A stretch of 64,000 nt of DNA from the NCBI GenBank assembly GCA_017163975.1, contig JAFFSR010000347.1:4989001-5053000 (forward strand), in the 5' to 3' direction. The position numbers and the translations under genes are program-made. Shown here piece by piece: positions 1 through 12,199 of this stretch; within the stretch, counting starts at the first letter, position 1; each line of letters opens with the position of its first letter. This DNA comes from Anastatus disparis (lineage: Eukaryota > Arthropoda > Insecta > Hymenoptera > Eupelmidae). Below the pieces are notes generated by a model, which worked only from the letters and a program-made list of their open reading frames with translations, was not told the origin of the DNA and searched no databases.

Positions 1-1409
1 TTCCATAAAAATTAAATAAATTTTCCATGAAATACCTGAATAAAAAAGTGAATTTTCATGTACGAAAATGAATTTTTAATGCTTTCATTTATTATTTATT
101 TTTATAAATGACATTAGTATTCGAATATTTATTATAAATTTATTTTATGTTATTAACATTGAAAATAACTTCTGAAAAAAATTATTCACATTCTAAAAAG
201 ATTAAAAGTTACGTACAACAAGAAAATTTGTAAATATTTTATTGAGAAGTTAATTTTAATGTTAATAAAATTAAATGAAATTGTCATAAATAAATTGTTT
301 TTTTATATAATTCATGCATCATCAAATTAAAAAAAAATCATTCTTTGTTATTAATTTAATGAATTTTATAAGTTAATTAAATTAAATTATTTATGATTGA
401 TTCATTTAATTACATACATAATATGAGAACTTAGAACACATTTTTTAAACGCAAAAAGATTCAAAATCACATACAAGTATAAGTATGAAAGAAAAAAATA
501 TATACAGTTAAAAAATATTTTAAAAAATTAAAAAGCAAAACAAAGCATAAAAAAAAGCAAAAAAAAAGATGCTTGAGCCAGGATTCGATCCTGAGCAGCA
601 AAAACCAAAAGCAAGAGTGCTAGCCACTAAGCTACCGCGATATTTTGAATCTTAAGACATGAAATGATACATGCTTATCTGCCCCTACATAATTTAAAAT
701 AAAGTTTAAAATTTTAAATTAAAATTATTATTCGTGATTAAAAAATGTAAGAATTTATATTTTTGCGAAAACTATTTATAGTCCAAAAATATAATATCTG
801 ACTGTAATAAGTCACGAGTATTATATGTATTTTTTGTATTAAAAACTATTATTTTAAAAATTATTAAATAGTTATTTTTCTGTACATCTATGTACATTAC
901 AAATTTTCAATTAATTTAGAATCATTTAATTATGTAAAGAAAATAATATAGCACAAGCACAAGACAGATACCTACTATACATGTTATATAGAATTCCCAC
1001 GACCATTACTATTCATGGGTAAAGCGATCACAGCGCTTTCACTCTTGTGTTAGGAGAAAGAATCAATCGTGCTCGCTTAAGAGAACTTCCCCCACTACGG
1101 GAGTTACGGGACCTGTATCTATGACCGTGCTGCAAACTGACCAAACAATCAGCTGAGACTGACTGTCATGTAGCGAAATGATACGAGCAGAAAGCGCGAA
1201 CGCGTGAAATTCAAATTGATAAAAAATTATACGAATAATTATGTGCCACTCGTTTCCTTACAAAATCAAAACAGAATAAAATATGGATGTAAAACTTTTT
1301 CGAACTTAAATCAAGATAAATATTTTGTTAAAATTAAAAAAATAAACTTTTTTTTTAATTAAACCTAAAAAAAATCAATAAAAATTAGAAAAATTCAATA
1401 TTAGGGGGG

Positions 1410-1411
<2 letters not shown>
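1..1411. other. AT-rich non-coding DNA
   Basis: Mostly A/T homopolymer-rich sequence with no convincing reading frame. Two things stand out: a tRNA-like segment near 568-648 (listed separately) and a patch of more balanced composition at about 1000-1210. That patch contains no tRNA, 5S or open-frame signature I recognise and may be a relic of an unidentified repeat. Confidence 0.6.
568..648 (-). other. tRNA-like relic (SINE head or tRNA pseudogene)
   Basis: On the minus strand there is a box A-like segment (TAGCTTAGTGGCTAG) followed about 35 bases later by a box B-like segment (GGATCGAATCC) inside a small hairpin that looks like a T arm. The acceptor ends do not pair and the anticodon arm is poor. 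It is therefore not a convincing functional tRNA gene. It is more likely the promoter part of a tRNA-derived SINE or a tRNA pseudogene. Confidence 0.4.

Positions 1412-1477
<66 letters not shown>
1412..1477. repeat. (TA)n microsatellite
   Basis: Uninterrupted TA dinucleotides that directly abut the CTAG terminus of the adjacent Helitron. This fits Helitron insertion between A and T. Confidence 0.95.
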
Positions 1478-1478
<1 letters not shown>

Positions 1479-2028
1479 TAGGGGTTCCCCTGCTGCTTGC
1501 CTGCCAACCCCCCATTGCATCACCTTCTACAAATATAACTTTTATATATATAATTTTTAAATTTATATTAATTTAAAATTAATTTTTTTTTTTTTTTTTG
1601 TTCCTTGGTCATAAAGATTAGTATTTATTAGAAGTTAAATACACTTATTAAGGTATATGAAGTTAAGTATAATAAAACGTTTTATGATAGTTTAATACTT
1701 TAAATATGTTGAAGATATCTATAATAATATTCAATCGCTTTACGATAGGAGCACAACCATTCAACGTATTTACCTCGAGCTCAGCCCAATGTTCTTTTCT
1801 CTTCCTAATTTCGTTCATTCTTTGATAACAATTAATTAAATTAGCTAACAATTAACTACCTTTCAGCTATCTCTCAGCTAACTTTCAGCTAAATTTTATC
1901 TGAATTTCAGCTAACTTTTAGCTAACTTTCAGCTAAATTTTAGCTGAATTTCAGCTAACTGAGGGCACATAAAATTCTTATACACGGCGGCGGCGGCGTA
2001 GGCGATATATCTTTATTATATAGAGAGA
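1478..2028 (-). mobile_element. Non-autonomous Helitron, copy 1
   Basis: Read on the minus strand, the element begins TCTCTCTATATA at 2028 and ends in a GGGG-AA-CCCC hairpin followed by CTAG at 1478-1481. It is flanked by A on one side and T on the other, the usual Helitron A^T target. Inside are a short CGG-type trinucleotide run and tandem repeats built on AGCTGAAATTCAGCTAAA. No Rep/helicase reading frame is present, so it must depend on proteins made elsewhere. A second copy with the same 5' terminus lies at 14539-14934 in the opposite orientation. Confidence 0.85.
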
Positions 2029-3307
2029 TATATTAAAATTCAGGTATTAGAAATAATGTGTCATTAATATATAAATATATATGAATATCGTATTAATCAT
2101 TAACTTAGATTAGTAAGATTACAATTTGCAATATAAAAACTGTTGAAGGTTAAAAATAAAAATAACAATGATTCTAGTTTAAATTCCCTGGTGTCTACTT
2201 CAATTTGATTCATAACCAATATCTAAATAATAAATTTATATACAAAATATATATACAAATATACATAATTTAACAAAATGAAATAATATATGCATGGGAC
2301 ATTTCACACCAACTAGAAGCGGAAAATAATAAAAATCGCTTAAACGCTAAGATTATACACTTTTTGTTACCCAAAATATGTAAAAAAATTTTCAAGGATT
2401 TAGATCATAAGGATCAAGAGCTATAAATCCTTGAAATTTGGAAAATTTCTCTAAAATTTTCTTTTCTTTGAAATTCATAACAATACTTCTTGTTGTAAAT
2501 GAAGAGGAGAGTTAGCATGATTTTTTACAGATCTGAATTTTGAAGTTTTCTATTGGTTCTTATATGTATTACATAGTAACTGAAATTACTGATTGAAGCG
2601 TCCCATAACAAAAATGGCTAAGTCCATTTTTGTCGATGATTGAGTTATTATGTAATTCATATTTTGTAAGCCTATTTTCTACTATATTTAATTATAAAAT
2701 TTTTAAAAATTTGATTTTTAATTTTTTTTTCGTATGTTAAAAAACTGCTTCAAATTAAAAAAGCGCCAAGTCTATTAAACTTGCTTATCAAAAATGATTA
2801 AGTCCAATTTTAATTTTAAGAATAGAGTATATCTGTATTTTTATAAATATACATACGCATATACTTACATTTACACATAATACGGTCACAAATACACACT
2901 CATAAGAATATGCAATAATAATAATAATTATTATTATTTTGTTGAAAATTTATAAAATTTTTATATTGTTATAATTATTATGTCAATATTATGTTCATAA
3001 ATTGTTTAATTAATTCCCTTGTATAGAAAAAATATTAATAAAAAATAAAAAAACAATTTTTTGTTGATGCTAAAGACTTTTTTTAATTTTATGATTAAAT
3101 ATAGTAGAAAATAGGATTAAAAAAATGGACTTACAAGAAGAAGACCTCACCTCCGGGGAGTGAATTTAGCTCAAACTTTGAGATATGATTTGTGCTCAAA
3201 CTTTGAGGTATAATTAGATACAGTAGTAACTCTGTATAAAACATATAACAATTAATTTGAAAATAAAGTTATAAAACGTAAAATAATTATTTTTTTTTAA
3301 TGTTAGA
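2029..3307. other. AT-rich DNA with dispersed repeat fragments
   Basis: No gene seen. The part at about 2296-2600 matches, in inverted orientation, 51290-51635, including the terminal motif GGGACATTTCAC and an internal stretch around 'ttacatagtaactg'. The part at about 3120-3190 (CACCTCCGGGGAG) matches the reverse complement of 9950-10020. These are pieces of dispersed repeat families rather than unique sequence. Confidence 0.6.
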
Positions 3308-4339
3308 TTGAAACCTACTAAAATAGCGGGTAGAAGATGGTTTCAAATCATGAGAGAAATCCAAGACGATGCAGTCGAGGATGATCGAAATATTAATAGA
3401 GATTGGCAAAACGCGGTAACAGACGAACTGAAAGAACTAAATAAGCAAAATGAAAACGCGGAAAAAAGATTAGAAGCGTTAGAAGATTTTCAAACGTCAC
3501 AACAATTATTAATGATAGATAACGACACACAAGAACAATTAAATGCATTAACAGACTTAATAAGTAAATTAAAAGAAGAACACGAAACAAAATTCGCAAC
3601 ATTACAAAGACAAATAAAAGCGATTAAAACCGAAAACATAAATTTAAAAATTGATAACACTAAATTAAATGCGAATATAGAAAATTTAAACGAGAAAATT
3701 AATGATATGAATGCTTAAAAAGAACGGTTAACGCGAGACATAAATGATATTGATTGAAAACACGCAGACGTAAATAAAATAAGTAAAGAAATGGAAAATA
3801 TAAAAGAAAGACGAATAATAAATTCAAACACAACACATAAAATAAAAATACCAATTCCCAAATTTAATGGATACGAAAATGAACGTCTCATTAAATTTTA
3901 AAATGAATTAAATACATATAAAACGTTCACAAAACCAAACACCCATGAGTTGCAATGTATATTGCTACAAGCATTACAAAGCAACACGCAATCATGGTAT
4001 TACATAAACAAATCGAACATTAATAATTTTGAAGAGTTTAAAAAACTATTTAGAGAACGTTATTGGAACGTAAACATACAAAGAGAAGCACAAAGAAAAA
4101 TAGAATACGGTCTTTTCTATGAAAACGGAAAAATGACACGTGTAGGCTATGCAATATGTATATTAGGATTTGCTTAGAAATTAGAATTAAACATAGCATA
4201 AAGTGAGTTGATTTCGAAAATAAGTCAGCATTTCGACAGAAATGTTAAATGCGCGATACATACTCAACCGACGAAAGATGTGTCTACTTTGTTCAGAATT
4301 TTAGAGGATTTTGACAATGATGATCAAATAGGAGATTGA
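3308..4339 (+). pseudogene. Ty3-type retroelement gag (decayed)
   Basis: The first open segment (3308-3718) encodes a glutamate/lysine/asparagine-rich coiled-coil protein. After in-frame stops the same frame family continues with a segment containing IPKFNGYENERLIKF, a W-Y core and FRERYWN. Those features align with the gag of the better-preserved element at 34867-36147 (LPKFKGMDTESPMKF and FKRRYWN). Gag packages the RNA in virus-like particles. Several stops and small indels mean this copy is dead. The rest of this retroelement is separated from it by the Mutator-like insertion at 4449-8270. No zinc knuckle is seen. The identification rests on similarity inside this window. Confidence 0.8.
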
Positions 4340-4618
4340 CACAAACAAACACCTACACAACAAACACAAAATAATAAGAAAACTAATAATAATATGGCAG
4401 AAAAGTGGCCAGAAAAAAAAAATTAAAAGAAAAATTAAATCTAAAAGATTAAGGTGGTTCGATACCCATAATCATAATAGTATACAAGAAGTTTTGTTAA
4501 GTTGGTACTTCTGCGCATGTACAGCTGATCACGTTTCAGCTTTTCAGTTTGCGACTGTTTGGTTATCTTCATAGAATATAAAGTATTCGTATATTGTTTA
4601 TAAAATAAGTTTTATAAC

Positions 4619-6999
4619 ATGTCTCCTCCACATAATATAAGAGGCCTAAGAGGAAAAAGAAAAGGTAAATTTATGAAGAAAAATGTGATCGATAAAATAG
4701 AAGCTGAAGTTGCAAAAAGATGTCTGAGAAATGTAGAAAAAGTAAGTATAATTTTTACGTTTTGGCTTATTTGTATTGAAAAAAAAAAATTAAAAAGATT
4801 TCATGTTATAATAGATAATACATGATTGTCATGAATGATGTATGGTTTTTAATATTAAATTTTTAATGATTTTAATATTAGTTATATATAAAAAAATAAT
4901 GTATTCATAAACGTATTCATATATGTATTTTATTATTCATGTCTTATATTATGTGTATCAAGTTTATTATTATATAAAATATAATTTAAAATATGTAATT
5001 ATTGCAGGAAAATGTTACATCGCCTGTAAGTTTAAGACATGTGGTTAAATTGGGTACCTTAGCCGATGAGTTATGGTGTAAAAATTGCGAAAAAACTTTG
5101 TCTTTTAAAAACGTTACAAGCGAAAGTAAACAAAGTATAGCCAGTGTTTTGACTATAATGTGTAGCAACTGCAAGAAAAACCACTTGGTACATACAAATA
5201 AAAGCAAAAACAATGTGTATGATGTTAACATTGAAATAACATTTGGTAATTCTTGTATATAATTAAATTATGAAACTGACGTATATATACAATAATATAA
5301 ATTATGTAAATTTTTAGGGATGATAGATGCAGGTCTAGGCGAAACACAAATAAATACGTTACTATCAGCAATTTCTGTAGCCGCAGTAACACCTAAAACT
5401 CTCAAAGTGTATTAGAGGAAAGTTGGACATGTTATGCAAGAAGTAGCGCAAGACACTTGTACTGAAGCGATACAGTCAAAAAAAGAAATGACCTTGCAAA
5501 AAGGGTTTCAGCAAAGAAAGTGAGATATATGCAAAAATATCTTCAAATAAAATAAATATTTAGTTGTAAATAATTTTTATATTTAAAAAAATGAAATTGT
5601 ACCTGTGCTTCAATTTTTTTTTGTAAATGATATTAATTATTTTTAATCATACTTTTATTTAAATGCTGTTTATTTTTATATTAAAAACTATTTTACATTA
5701 TACAATTTCTATTTTTATTCTTTTTTAAGAAAATAAAGCAGTGAAAAATTAATTTTTGATATTTTTATAACATTCATTCTGTCCAAATATCCTTTTCCTT
5801 TCCATCAGCGCCAATAAATCTGAAGAATGTGATAATGATTCGAGTGTCAATTTGAAAGCATCTATTGACTGTGCTTGGCAAAAGCGAGGGAATGGAAGAG
5901 CTTACAATAATTTAAGCGGTATATATTATAACTTATACTTGAGTACGTCAATGTATTTATTATTAATTTTTTACAATAGGTCATTCAACATTGGTTGGAT
6001 TCTATTCGGAAAAATGCTTGTTTCACGCGATTCGTAATAAAACTTGTCGTTTCTTTTCACTAGGTCACTCCTCTCAAGACCATGACTGTAGGTTAAATTA
6101 TTACAACTCAGCTAGATCGATGGGAGCGGATATGGCGGTAGAGCTTACTACAAACAATCACTTGTTAAAATCTGAAAATGTTAAAATCAGTACCTTAATT
6201 GGAGATAATGATAGTTCTTCTATCGCTTCAGTAAGACGGGAAGCTTCCTATCATACTGAAAAATGGTCGGATTTTAATCATACTAAAAAAGGGTTTCCAA
6301 ATCAGTTATATGCGATGAAGTTATCTCTTACGTTAATTAATTATTTTATAAAAAATTTTTCCATTGCTATAAAGCAGAATAAAGGATCACCAAAGGATTT
6401 GCAGCATGCTCTCGAAGCAATTGTTCCCCATTCTTTCGGAGATCATTCGCAATGTACTACATGGTGTGAAGGTATATCTAATAATGAATATAAACATAAA
6501 TATCTACCAAATGGAAAATCCTTGACTGATCTCTATTTGAAAAATCATTAAGAGAATATAATTTGTCGTTATACTAGTAATATTGATAAAATAGCGGAAT
6601 GTGGCTCTAGTCAAAGTAATGAGTCTTTAAATCAAATGATTTCTTCAAAAAATCCTAAAGCTAGGCGTTATGCAGCTTCAGAATATTTATCTTTTAGAGT
6701 AGCAGCAAGTATATGCCAAAAGAATATAGGATGCCAATATGCAGAAACTGTCTTTACAAAAATGAATTGCGCTATTGATAATTCTAGTATTGAGACAAGA
6801 AAAAAAGGATGTATTAAGAAAAAGAAAAAAGGACGCTAATAGTACCATAGCTGAGAAAAAAAGAAGACAGATACTCAAAAAAATACGTAGCAATAAAAAT
6901 TCTATCTGTTATAAAAAAGAAGGGATAACCTACGAGAGTGGATTTTCTCTTAGCGAAGTACCACAATTAACCTCCTTGTTAAAGAATACAGAAAATTAA
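4619..6999 (+). pseudogene. Mutator-like transposase (spliced, broken)
   Basis: The ATG at 4619 opens a basic N-terminal exon that ends at a GTAAGT donor near 4741. A cysteine-rich exon (WCKNC...CSNCKK) starts after an acceptor at 5007 and ends near 5234. A third exon starts after the acceptor at about 5317 (GMIDAGLGETQINTLLSA). An in-frame TAG and a gap follow. The core resumes at 5790-5920 and, after an AG at about 5979, at 5980-6551 (GHSSQDHDCRLNY, ARSMGADMAVEL, GDNDSSS), with a run containing HALEAIVPHSFGDHSQC. This pattern is that of the insect Mutator-like transposase domain family, a DDE-type cut-and-paste enzyme. A frameshift near 6800 joins a lysine/arginine-rich linker that leads into the exonuclease. 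It is clearly inactive. Exon borders are inferred. Confidence 0.75.
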
Positions 7000-7874
7000 C
7001 ATGATATACAATCTTGCAAAGTAGTAATTTACGATACCGAAACAACTGGGACTAGACTGCAAGATGAGATTGTACAAATCTCTGCAACATCCTTTATCGA
7101 AGAATGTGATTTTAATGTTTATATAACACCGTCTAGACCATTTTTTAAACAAGCATCTGAAATCACAGGTCTGAAGATAATTCATGGTGAATCATACTTG
7201 AGAGAAAACTCTGTAAAAGCAGTTTCTGCTATAAACGGCTGCCAAAAATTTATACATTATTTAAATTCTTTTAAATGTCCAATAATTTTATTGGCCCACA
7301 ATGGCTCTTCATTTGATCATCCCAGAATAATGAGAATGAGAATGAAAATTAAATTTATAAAAAGATTTTACCAGCATCGTTTATGGATTTGCTGATTCTC
7401 TAACTATTTTTAAAATTGTTGACAGAAATGCGCAAAGAAAAGAAAAAATTTACTATAAATGCTTTACTTGATGATTTTCTGCCCAATGAAAAATTTCTTC
7501 TACATGATGCCCTTGAAGATATAAAAGCCTTAAAAAGATTATTAACAACAATTGTCAAAACAGAAGAAATTATTAGATGTTATACCAAAAGTATAGTCGA
7601 TATAAACAATGAGGAAATAATTAAAAACAAAGTTTTGATGAATAAAGCAAGTCTTGATGAATTCAAAGATATATTATCTGCAACAATAATTTTGAAAATG
7701 GCAAAAGCTGAAATCAATAAGCTCATGCTACAGCAAACATTTAAAAGTAATAATGCAGAAGATATACGATTAATTTTAAGTAAGAATATTAACAATAAAG
7801 TTAGAGTTACCAGAAATGAAAAAATTATAAAAAAAGTTATAGATTTCATATCCTCAAATATTAATGTTCTATAG
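7000..7874 (+). pseudogene. DEDDh 3'-5' exonuclease domain of the Mutator-like element
   Basis: Exo I motif YDTETTG is at about 7024-7050, an Exo II-like HNGSSFDHP at about 7300-7325, and the Exo III motif HDALEDI at about 7504-7524. The catalytic D, E, D, H and D positions of the DnaQ/TREX-like fold are therefore all recognisable. The domain is in the same frame as the preceding basic linker, separated only by TAA at 6997-6999, so it was probably the C-terminal half of one transposase-exonuclease protein. A frameshift near 7345-7400 separates the second and third motifs. The role in the element is not known; trimming of transposon ends or repair intermediates is a guess. Confidence 0.75.
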
Positions 7875-8270
7875 AAATATTTAGAGAATTTATTTTTCTA
7901 CGTTGATATTTAATATTTAATTATTGTATTTAATTATTCAAAAATGTATTTTAAAATTGAAGTGTTTTGTTGAAAAAAATAAAATTTAATGTTTTATAAT
8001 AAATAGTTTATTACAATTATTTGAGTGTTCAAATTTAATCATGCTAAAAATTATAATATACAGTGCAATAACCCAATTGAAAATTTTGTAAAAATCTTTT
8101 TTTTTAATTGCGCGCGCTTTCCACCCAGGGCTGCCATGCATCAGCTGAGCTGGTAGACATACTAAAACAGCACAATTTTGTAGTTTCTGATTGAATATTT
8201 CTTCTAAATGATCGTCAATGAAGTTTCATAATTATGGTATCACAAGTGATTTAGTATCGAACCACCTTAA

Positions 8271-8570
8271 ATAAATCATATAAGGAAAAAACAAAAAAAT
8301 TAATGATAAAATATAAAACGTTATTTAAAAGAAAGCCTGTATTAATTAGAAAACATAAAATAAATTTAAAACGATTAAAACAAATTATACCTAATAGAAG
8401 CAAAATTTAAAAGTAAATTAGATGCAATCACCGAAAATTTCCTAAACCTAAGTATTATCAGAAGATCAAAAATACAATATGTCAGCCCAGTAGTCTCGGT
8501 GAAGCAAAAAGATTCTAATGAGACGATTCCCGAACGTCCACAGCTAAACGAAAAGCTAGTATGACGATTC
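8271..8570 (+). pseudogene. Ty3-type reverse transcriptase remnant
   Basis: A short stretch at about 8400-8560 reads, across stops, as IIRRSKIQYVSPVVSVKQKDS and then RPQLNEKL. It aligns with the RT start of the 27938-44089 element (GIIRRSNSPYINPIVVVKKK, then ARKLNERL). With the gag relic at 3308-4339 it forms one decayed retroelement. Protease and most of pol are missing. Its family is clear; its borders are not. Confidence 0.65.
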
Positions 8571-9640
8571 AGAGGGGGGCCTAAATGTAAAATATCACGA
8601 ACAACACAAATAAATTAAATAATAATAATAAGTAAAAGACAAAAAAATAATTTAATATTAAAAATGACAAAAACATCAAACTACACAGACACTACAGAAC
8701 TTTCTTAGAAAAAAGTAGAAAATTATCTAATGCAAATAATAAAAGAGCGAAATTCTTTGATATATATATACAATGTAATCGACAAAAACGAAAAAAGAAA
8801 ATACCATATAAATAATTGGATACCACTCTGGATGCAAAAATCTCAAGAAACTCAAAAGTGAAATAAAAAGAAAAATGAAAAATATTTTGATATACATACA
8901 AGATCTCTTCATTAAATATTAACTTTTAAGTTATAGAATACTATAAATAATTAGGTACATAAACTGCCAAATTAAATATAATACGAACATAAAATAGTTA
9001 ACTATAAACCTATAAATATATTAAATTAAATTCCCAACATGAAATACTAAGAAAGTATTCAAAATTTTATAAGTAGAGATATTTAATTTGATAGAAAAAG
9101 AATTTAGTAAGTAAGTTATAGAATAAGTTTAGAAATATGGAAAACGTGTAAATACAAAGTAAATCATTTGAAAGTAAACAAATATCAAATCAATCAATAA
9201 GCAATATTGCCACAAAATATTATGTTAAATTCCACTACAATGTTACGGTTGGAAATGATTAATTTTGTATTAAAAATTCACGAAAATAAGAATGTGAAAT
9301 ACTAAAATTTTAATTAAACAAAAGTTGAGTAAAAAAAAAAAAAAGCAAATTAATGAACAAGTAATATAATAATATAATAAATAAGTGAAAAATCGAATAA
9401 CTTGAGCCAAGAAAAAGAAAGAAAAACATAAAAAGAAGCATAACTTCAAATAAAAATAAGAATGTGTTATTAGAGATTTAAATAAAATAAGCATTAAAAA
9501 ATAAGAATGAATAAAACAAATATTATAATAAAAAGTGAAAATTGGTAAAACAAGACTGATAATAAAATAAAAACAATTAAGAAATTAACGAATACAAACA
9601 ATATTCCCTTTACAAATCCAAGATGATTTGCAAAGTTTAC
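8571..9640. other. A-rich non-coding stretch, likely 3' part of the decayed retroelement
   Basis: The plus strand is strongly A-rich and T-poor over about 1 kb, unlike the more symmetric AT-rich flanks. That suits the untranslated 3' portion of a plus-strand retroelement transcript. No LTR, integrase or open frame was recognised. Confidence 0.4.
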
Positions 9641-10500
9641 AAATAAGATTTCGCTGACTCAGTCAGCTGTGGCACGGGGTTGATTTTTTATGCTATTTCA
9701 TTAGCATATTTTAATCGCCCGTAACTTTTCAATCGCAAAAGCTTTTTCAATGCAACAAAGCTTAAATTAAAGCATTTAGTTCGTGCTTTATTTAATCTCT
9801 TATGCATTTATTTGTGAAAATTTTAGTTCTTTGGTTATTCAATTTTTTATAAAGGCTCTTATTCACCATACTTTCGAAAAAATGTCTATATCCGTGTCCA
9901 GGGGGCCTATTCTACAAAAAGCAAAAACACGGGTTCATTTTTTTTATTAAAAAATCATATTCCGTAGTTTGAGCTAAATCCGTTTCCCGGAGGTGGGGTG
10001 CTTTCCTTGTTAGCCATTTTCATTGTGAGACGCTTTAATACAATTTCATATTATTTGACAAATCTATAAATTGCAAGTCTAAAATTGTTGAATCCGGATA
10101 ACATTTTTGAATAAAAAATAACTAAGTCCCGATTTCGCATCAAAATCAGTCAAGACCTTCAAATTTTTTTTTCAAAACTAGCCAAGTCCATAGTCATATC
10201 AAAGTTAGCTAAGTCCATATTAAAAAATTATTTTTCTCTTTAAGAAATCAATTTAGATTTTTCGAAATATGTGCAAAAATCATAATTTTCATCGGTGAAT
10301 TTAATAGTATATTGGTTAACAGGCGATTTAAAATCATTCAAAAGATAGAGGTTTTTTGCATTTTTCTGAAAATGCGTTAGTTGCGACTTAGCCACGTATG
10401 TTGTAAGACGCTTTAACTGTTCGCCAATTCAGAAATTGCTTTTCGAGGTCTTATTTTTTCCATTTTATATAAACTTTGAAATAAATTTTTAATCATGTAA
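9641..10500. repeat. Dispersed repeat family with recurring AAGTCCAT words
   Basis: 9640-10020 matches 61400-61790 (shared words TTTCCCGGAG, ACACGGGTTCA, GCTTAAATTAAAGC), and 9950-10020 matches 3120-3190 in inverted orientation. 10020-10430 carries repeated 'aagtccat' words and 'gacgctttaa', also found at 2580-2640. No coding capacity is seen. Confidence 0.6.
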
Positions 10501-11726
10501 CACGGCGGTCCTCGAGTAATTTTGTCCGCGAAGTTTTTGCACTTCAGATTTTCTTTTTGGATATGATTCTAGGCACATTTAGGATCCAATTCCAACAAAA
10601 ACCAAAATCGAAGAATGAGAACTATTTATTTATTCAAATTTTATATTTTATAAATATGTTTTGAAAAAAAAAATGTTGCTATTGATAATTCATAAGCTCA
10701 ATTTCTTGAATGTAACAATGTAAGTGTAACGATAAAATTAACATTTTTTTTGTAAAACATTATAGTGATGAAGACTTTAAGAAATGATACGTTTTTAAAT
10801 TGTTTAAAGACGTCATTTGAAGTAATTGTAATTAGAAAATAGTGTATTAATATTTTATAAGAACACTGCATGTACTTTTGGTATTTCAGTAAAACCAAAA
10901 TTATATTTTCCATATTTAAATTCAAAGCTTTTACGGTGAATGTTAGATATCCTTAGAGGAGTTTTTTCGGATTTCGAGCGTGTAAGTTGTGGTTAAGGAT
11001 ACCGACCTTTGTAATGTTCACAAAATGTGGATATCCTAAACCATAACTTACACGGTTGGAATCCGAAAAAAAACCTTTAACAATGTTTACATTTTCTATA
11101 TAAAAGATAGTATTAAAGTATCGTAAAATGATTCTAATTATGTATATAAATTATTAAGAGCAGTCCGCGAATATTTACTGTACGTAACTTTAGTAAAAAC
11201 TATGTATATGTTATATGTATATACATCTGCATAATGAAAATCATTTTATGATACTGTGTATTAGCCCATGTTGCAGGGAAATCATAATGGACCGCTTCCA
11301 TAGCCTGTTCGCTGTAAAAACCAAGACCTCAATTTTTTCCAATACAATCATTTACATGGAAATTTTAATTTTGGCGTTACTGAAATACCAAAAGTACATG
11401 CAGTGTTCTTATAAAATATTAATACACAGCATTTTCTTATCACAATTACTTCAAGTGCCGTCTTTAAATAATTTAAAAATATATCATTTGTCATAGTCTT
11501 TATCGTTATGATGTTAAACAAAAAATCTTAATTTTAACGTTATGCTTACATTGTTACATAACTTTAGATTTTCCTAAATATATTTACAATAATAATTGCT
11601 TATAATATGTAAATAATTCAAGAATCCATTTGAAAATGGCATTCTAGAAATTCAGCTCATAAATCATCAATAACATAATTTTATTTATAAAAAAAAAATT
11701 TTAATAAATAAAAGAGTGCTCATTCT
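10501..11726. repeat. Palindromic element, truncated on the right
   Basis: It starts with ACACGGCGGTCCTCGAG, the same terminus found at 52378 and, inverted, at about 57640. The left arm (10501-10950) is the reverse complement of the right arm (about 11260-11725). The right arm stops abruptly at 11726, where a Tc1 transposase fragment begins, so about 100 bp of terminal repeat have been lost at a junction. The small open frames in the arms mirror each other and are not genes. Confidence 0.7.
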
Positions 11727-12086
11727 TTGATTTTATTACTACCTTATTTAGATCAAAACGAAACAGAAAATTTAATTTTTCAACAAGATGATGCATTAAT
11801 TCATGCAAGTAAAGCTATAAAACAGTGGTTTGTTAATAATGACATTTTAGTTTTACTATGGCCAGCTTGCTCTCCAGACTTAAATCTGATTGAAAATTTA
11901 TGGGCTATTCTTGTACGTAGAGTGTATGCTGAAAATAAGCAGTACAATAAAATTAATGAATTGAAAGAGGCAGCTTTAGAAGCTTGTAGTGAAATCGAAA
12001 GAGAAATTATAAAATATTTAATTGACAGTATGTCCAATAGAATTTTCCTGGTTATACATAACCATGAAGGACCAATTGAATATTAA
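11727..12086 (+). pseudogene. Tc1-like transposase, C-terminal part
   Basis: The 119-residue open frame contains the second catalytic aspartate in FQQDDA and the third catalytic residue, a glutamate, in SPDLNLIENLW. The spacing is that of the D34E subclass of the DDE transposases, which excise and insert the transposon at TA. The N-terminal DNA-binding domain and first catalytic aspartate are absent, so the protein is a fragment although this frame is intact. The initial ATG is fortuitous; the real frame was open further upstream before truncation. Confidence 0.85.
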
Positions 12087-12199
12087 CAAAATAAATTTAA
12101 ATACTAAAATTATTAACAAAAATATTATATCATATCAAGGTATTAATTTTATGTTTAACGAATATAATTGCGCTGTTTTCCCAAAATGATTTTATAGTT

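Larger units (their letters stand above)
4449..8270 (+). mobile_element. Mutator-like DNA transposon with exonuclease, nested in a Ty3 element
   Basis: The termini are a perfect 17-bp inverted repeat: TTAAGGTGGTTCGATAC at 4449-4465 and its reverse complement at 8254-8270. Between them lie a spliced transposase gene and an exonuclease domain on the same strand. Gag sequence of a decayed Ty3-type element lies to the left and RT remnants of the same element family to the right, so the transposon landed inside that retroelement. No clean target-site duplication is visible. The flanks share a degraded TAAATC-like word. Stops and frameshifts show the copy is inactive. Confidence 0.85.
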
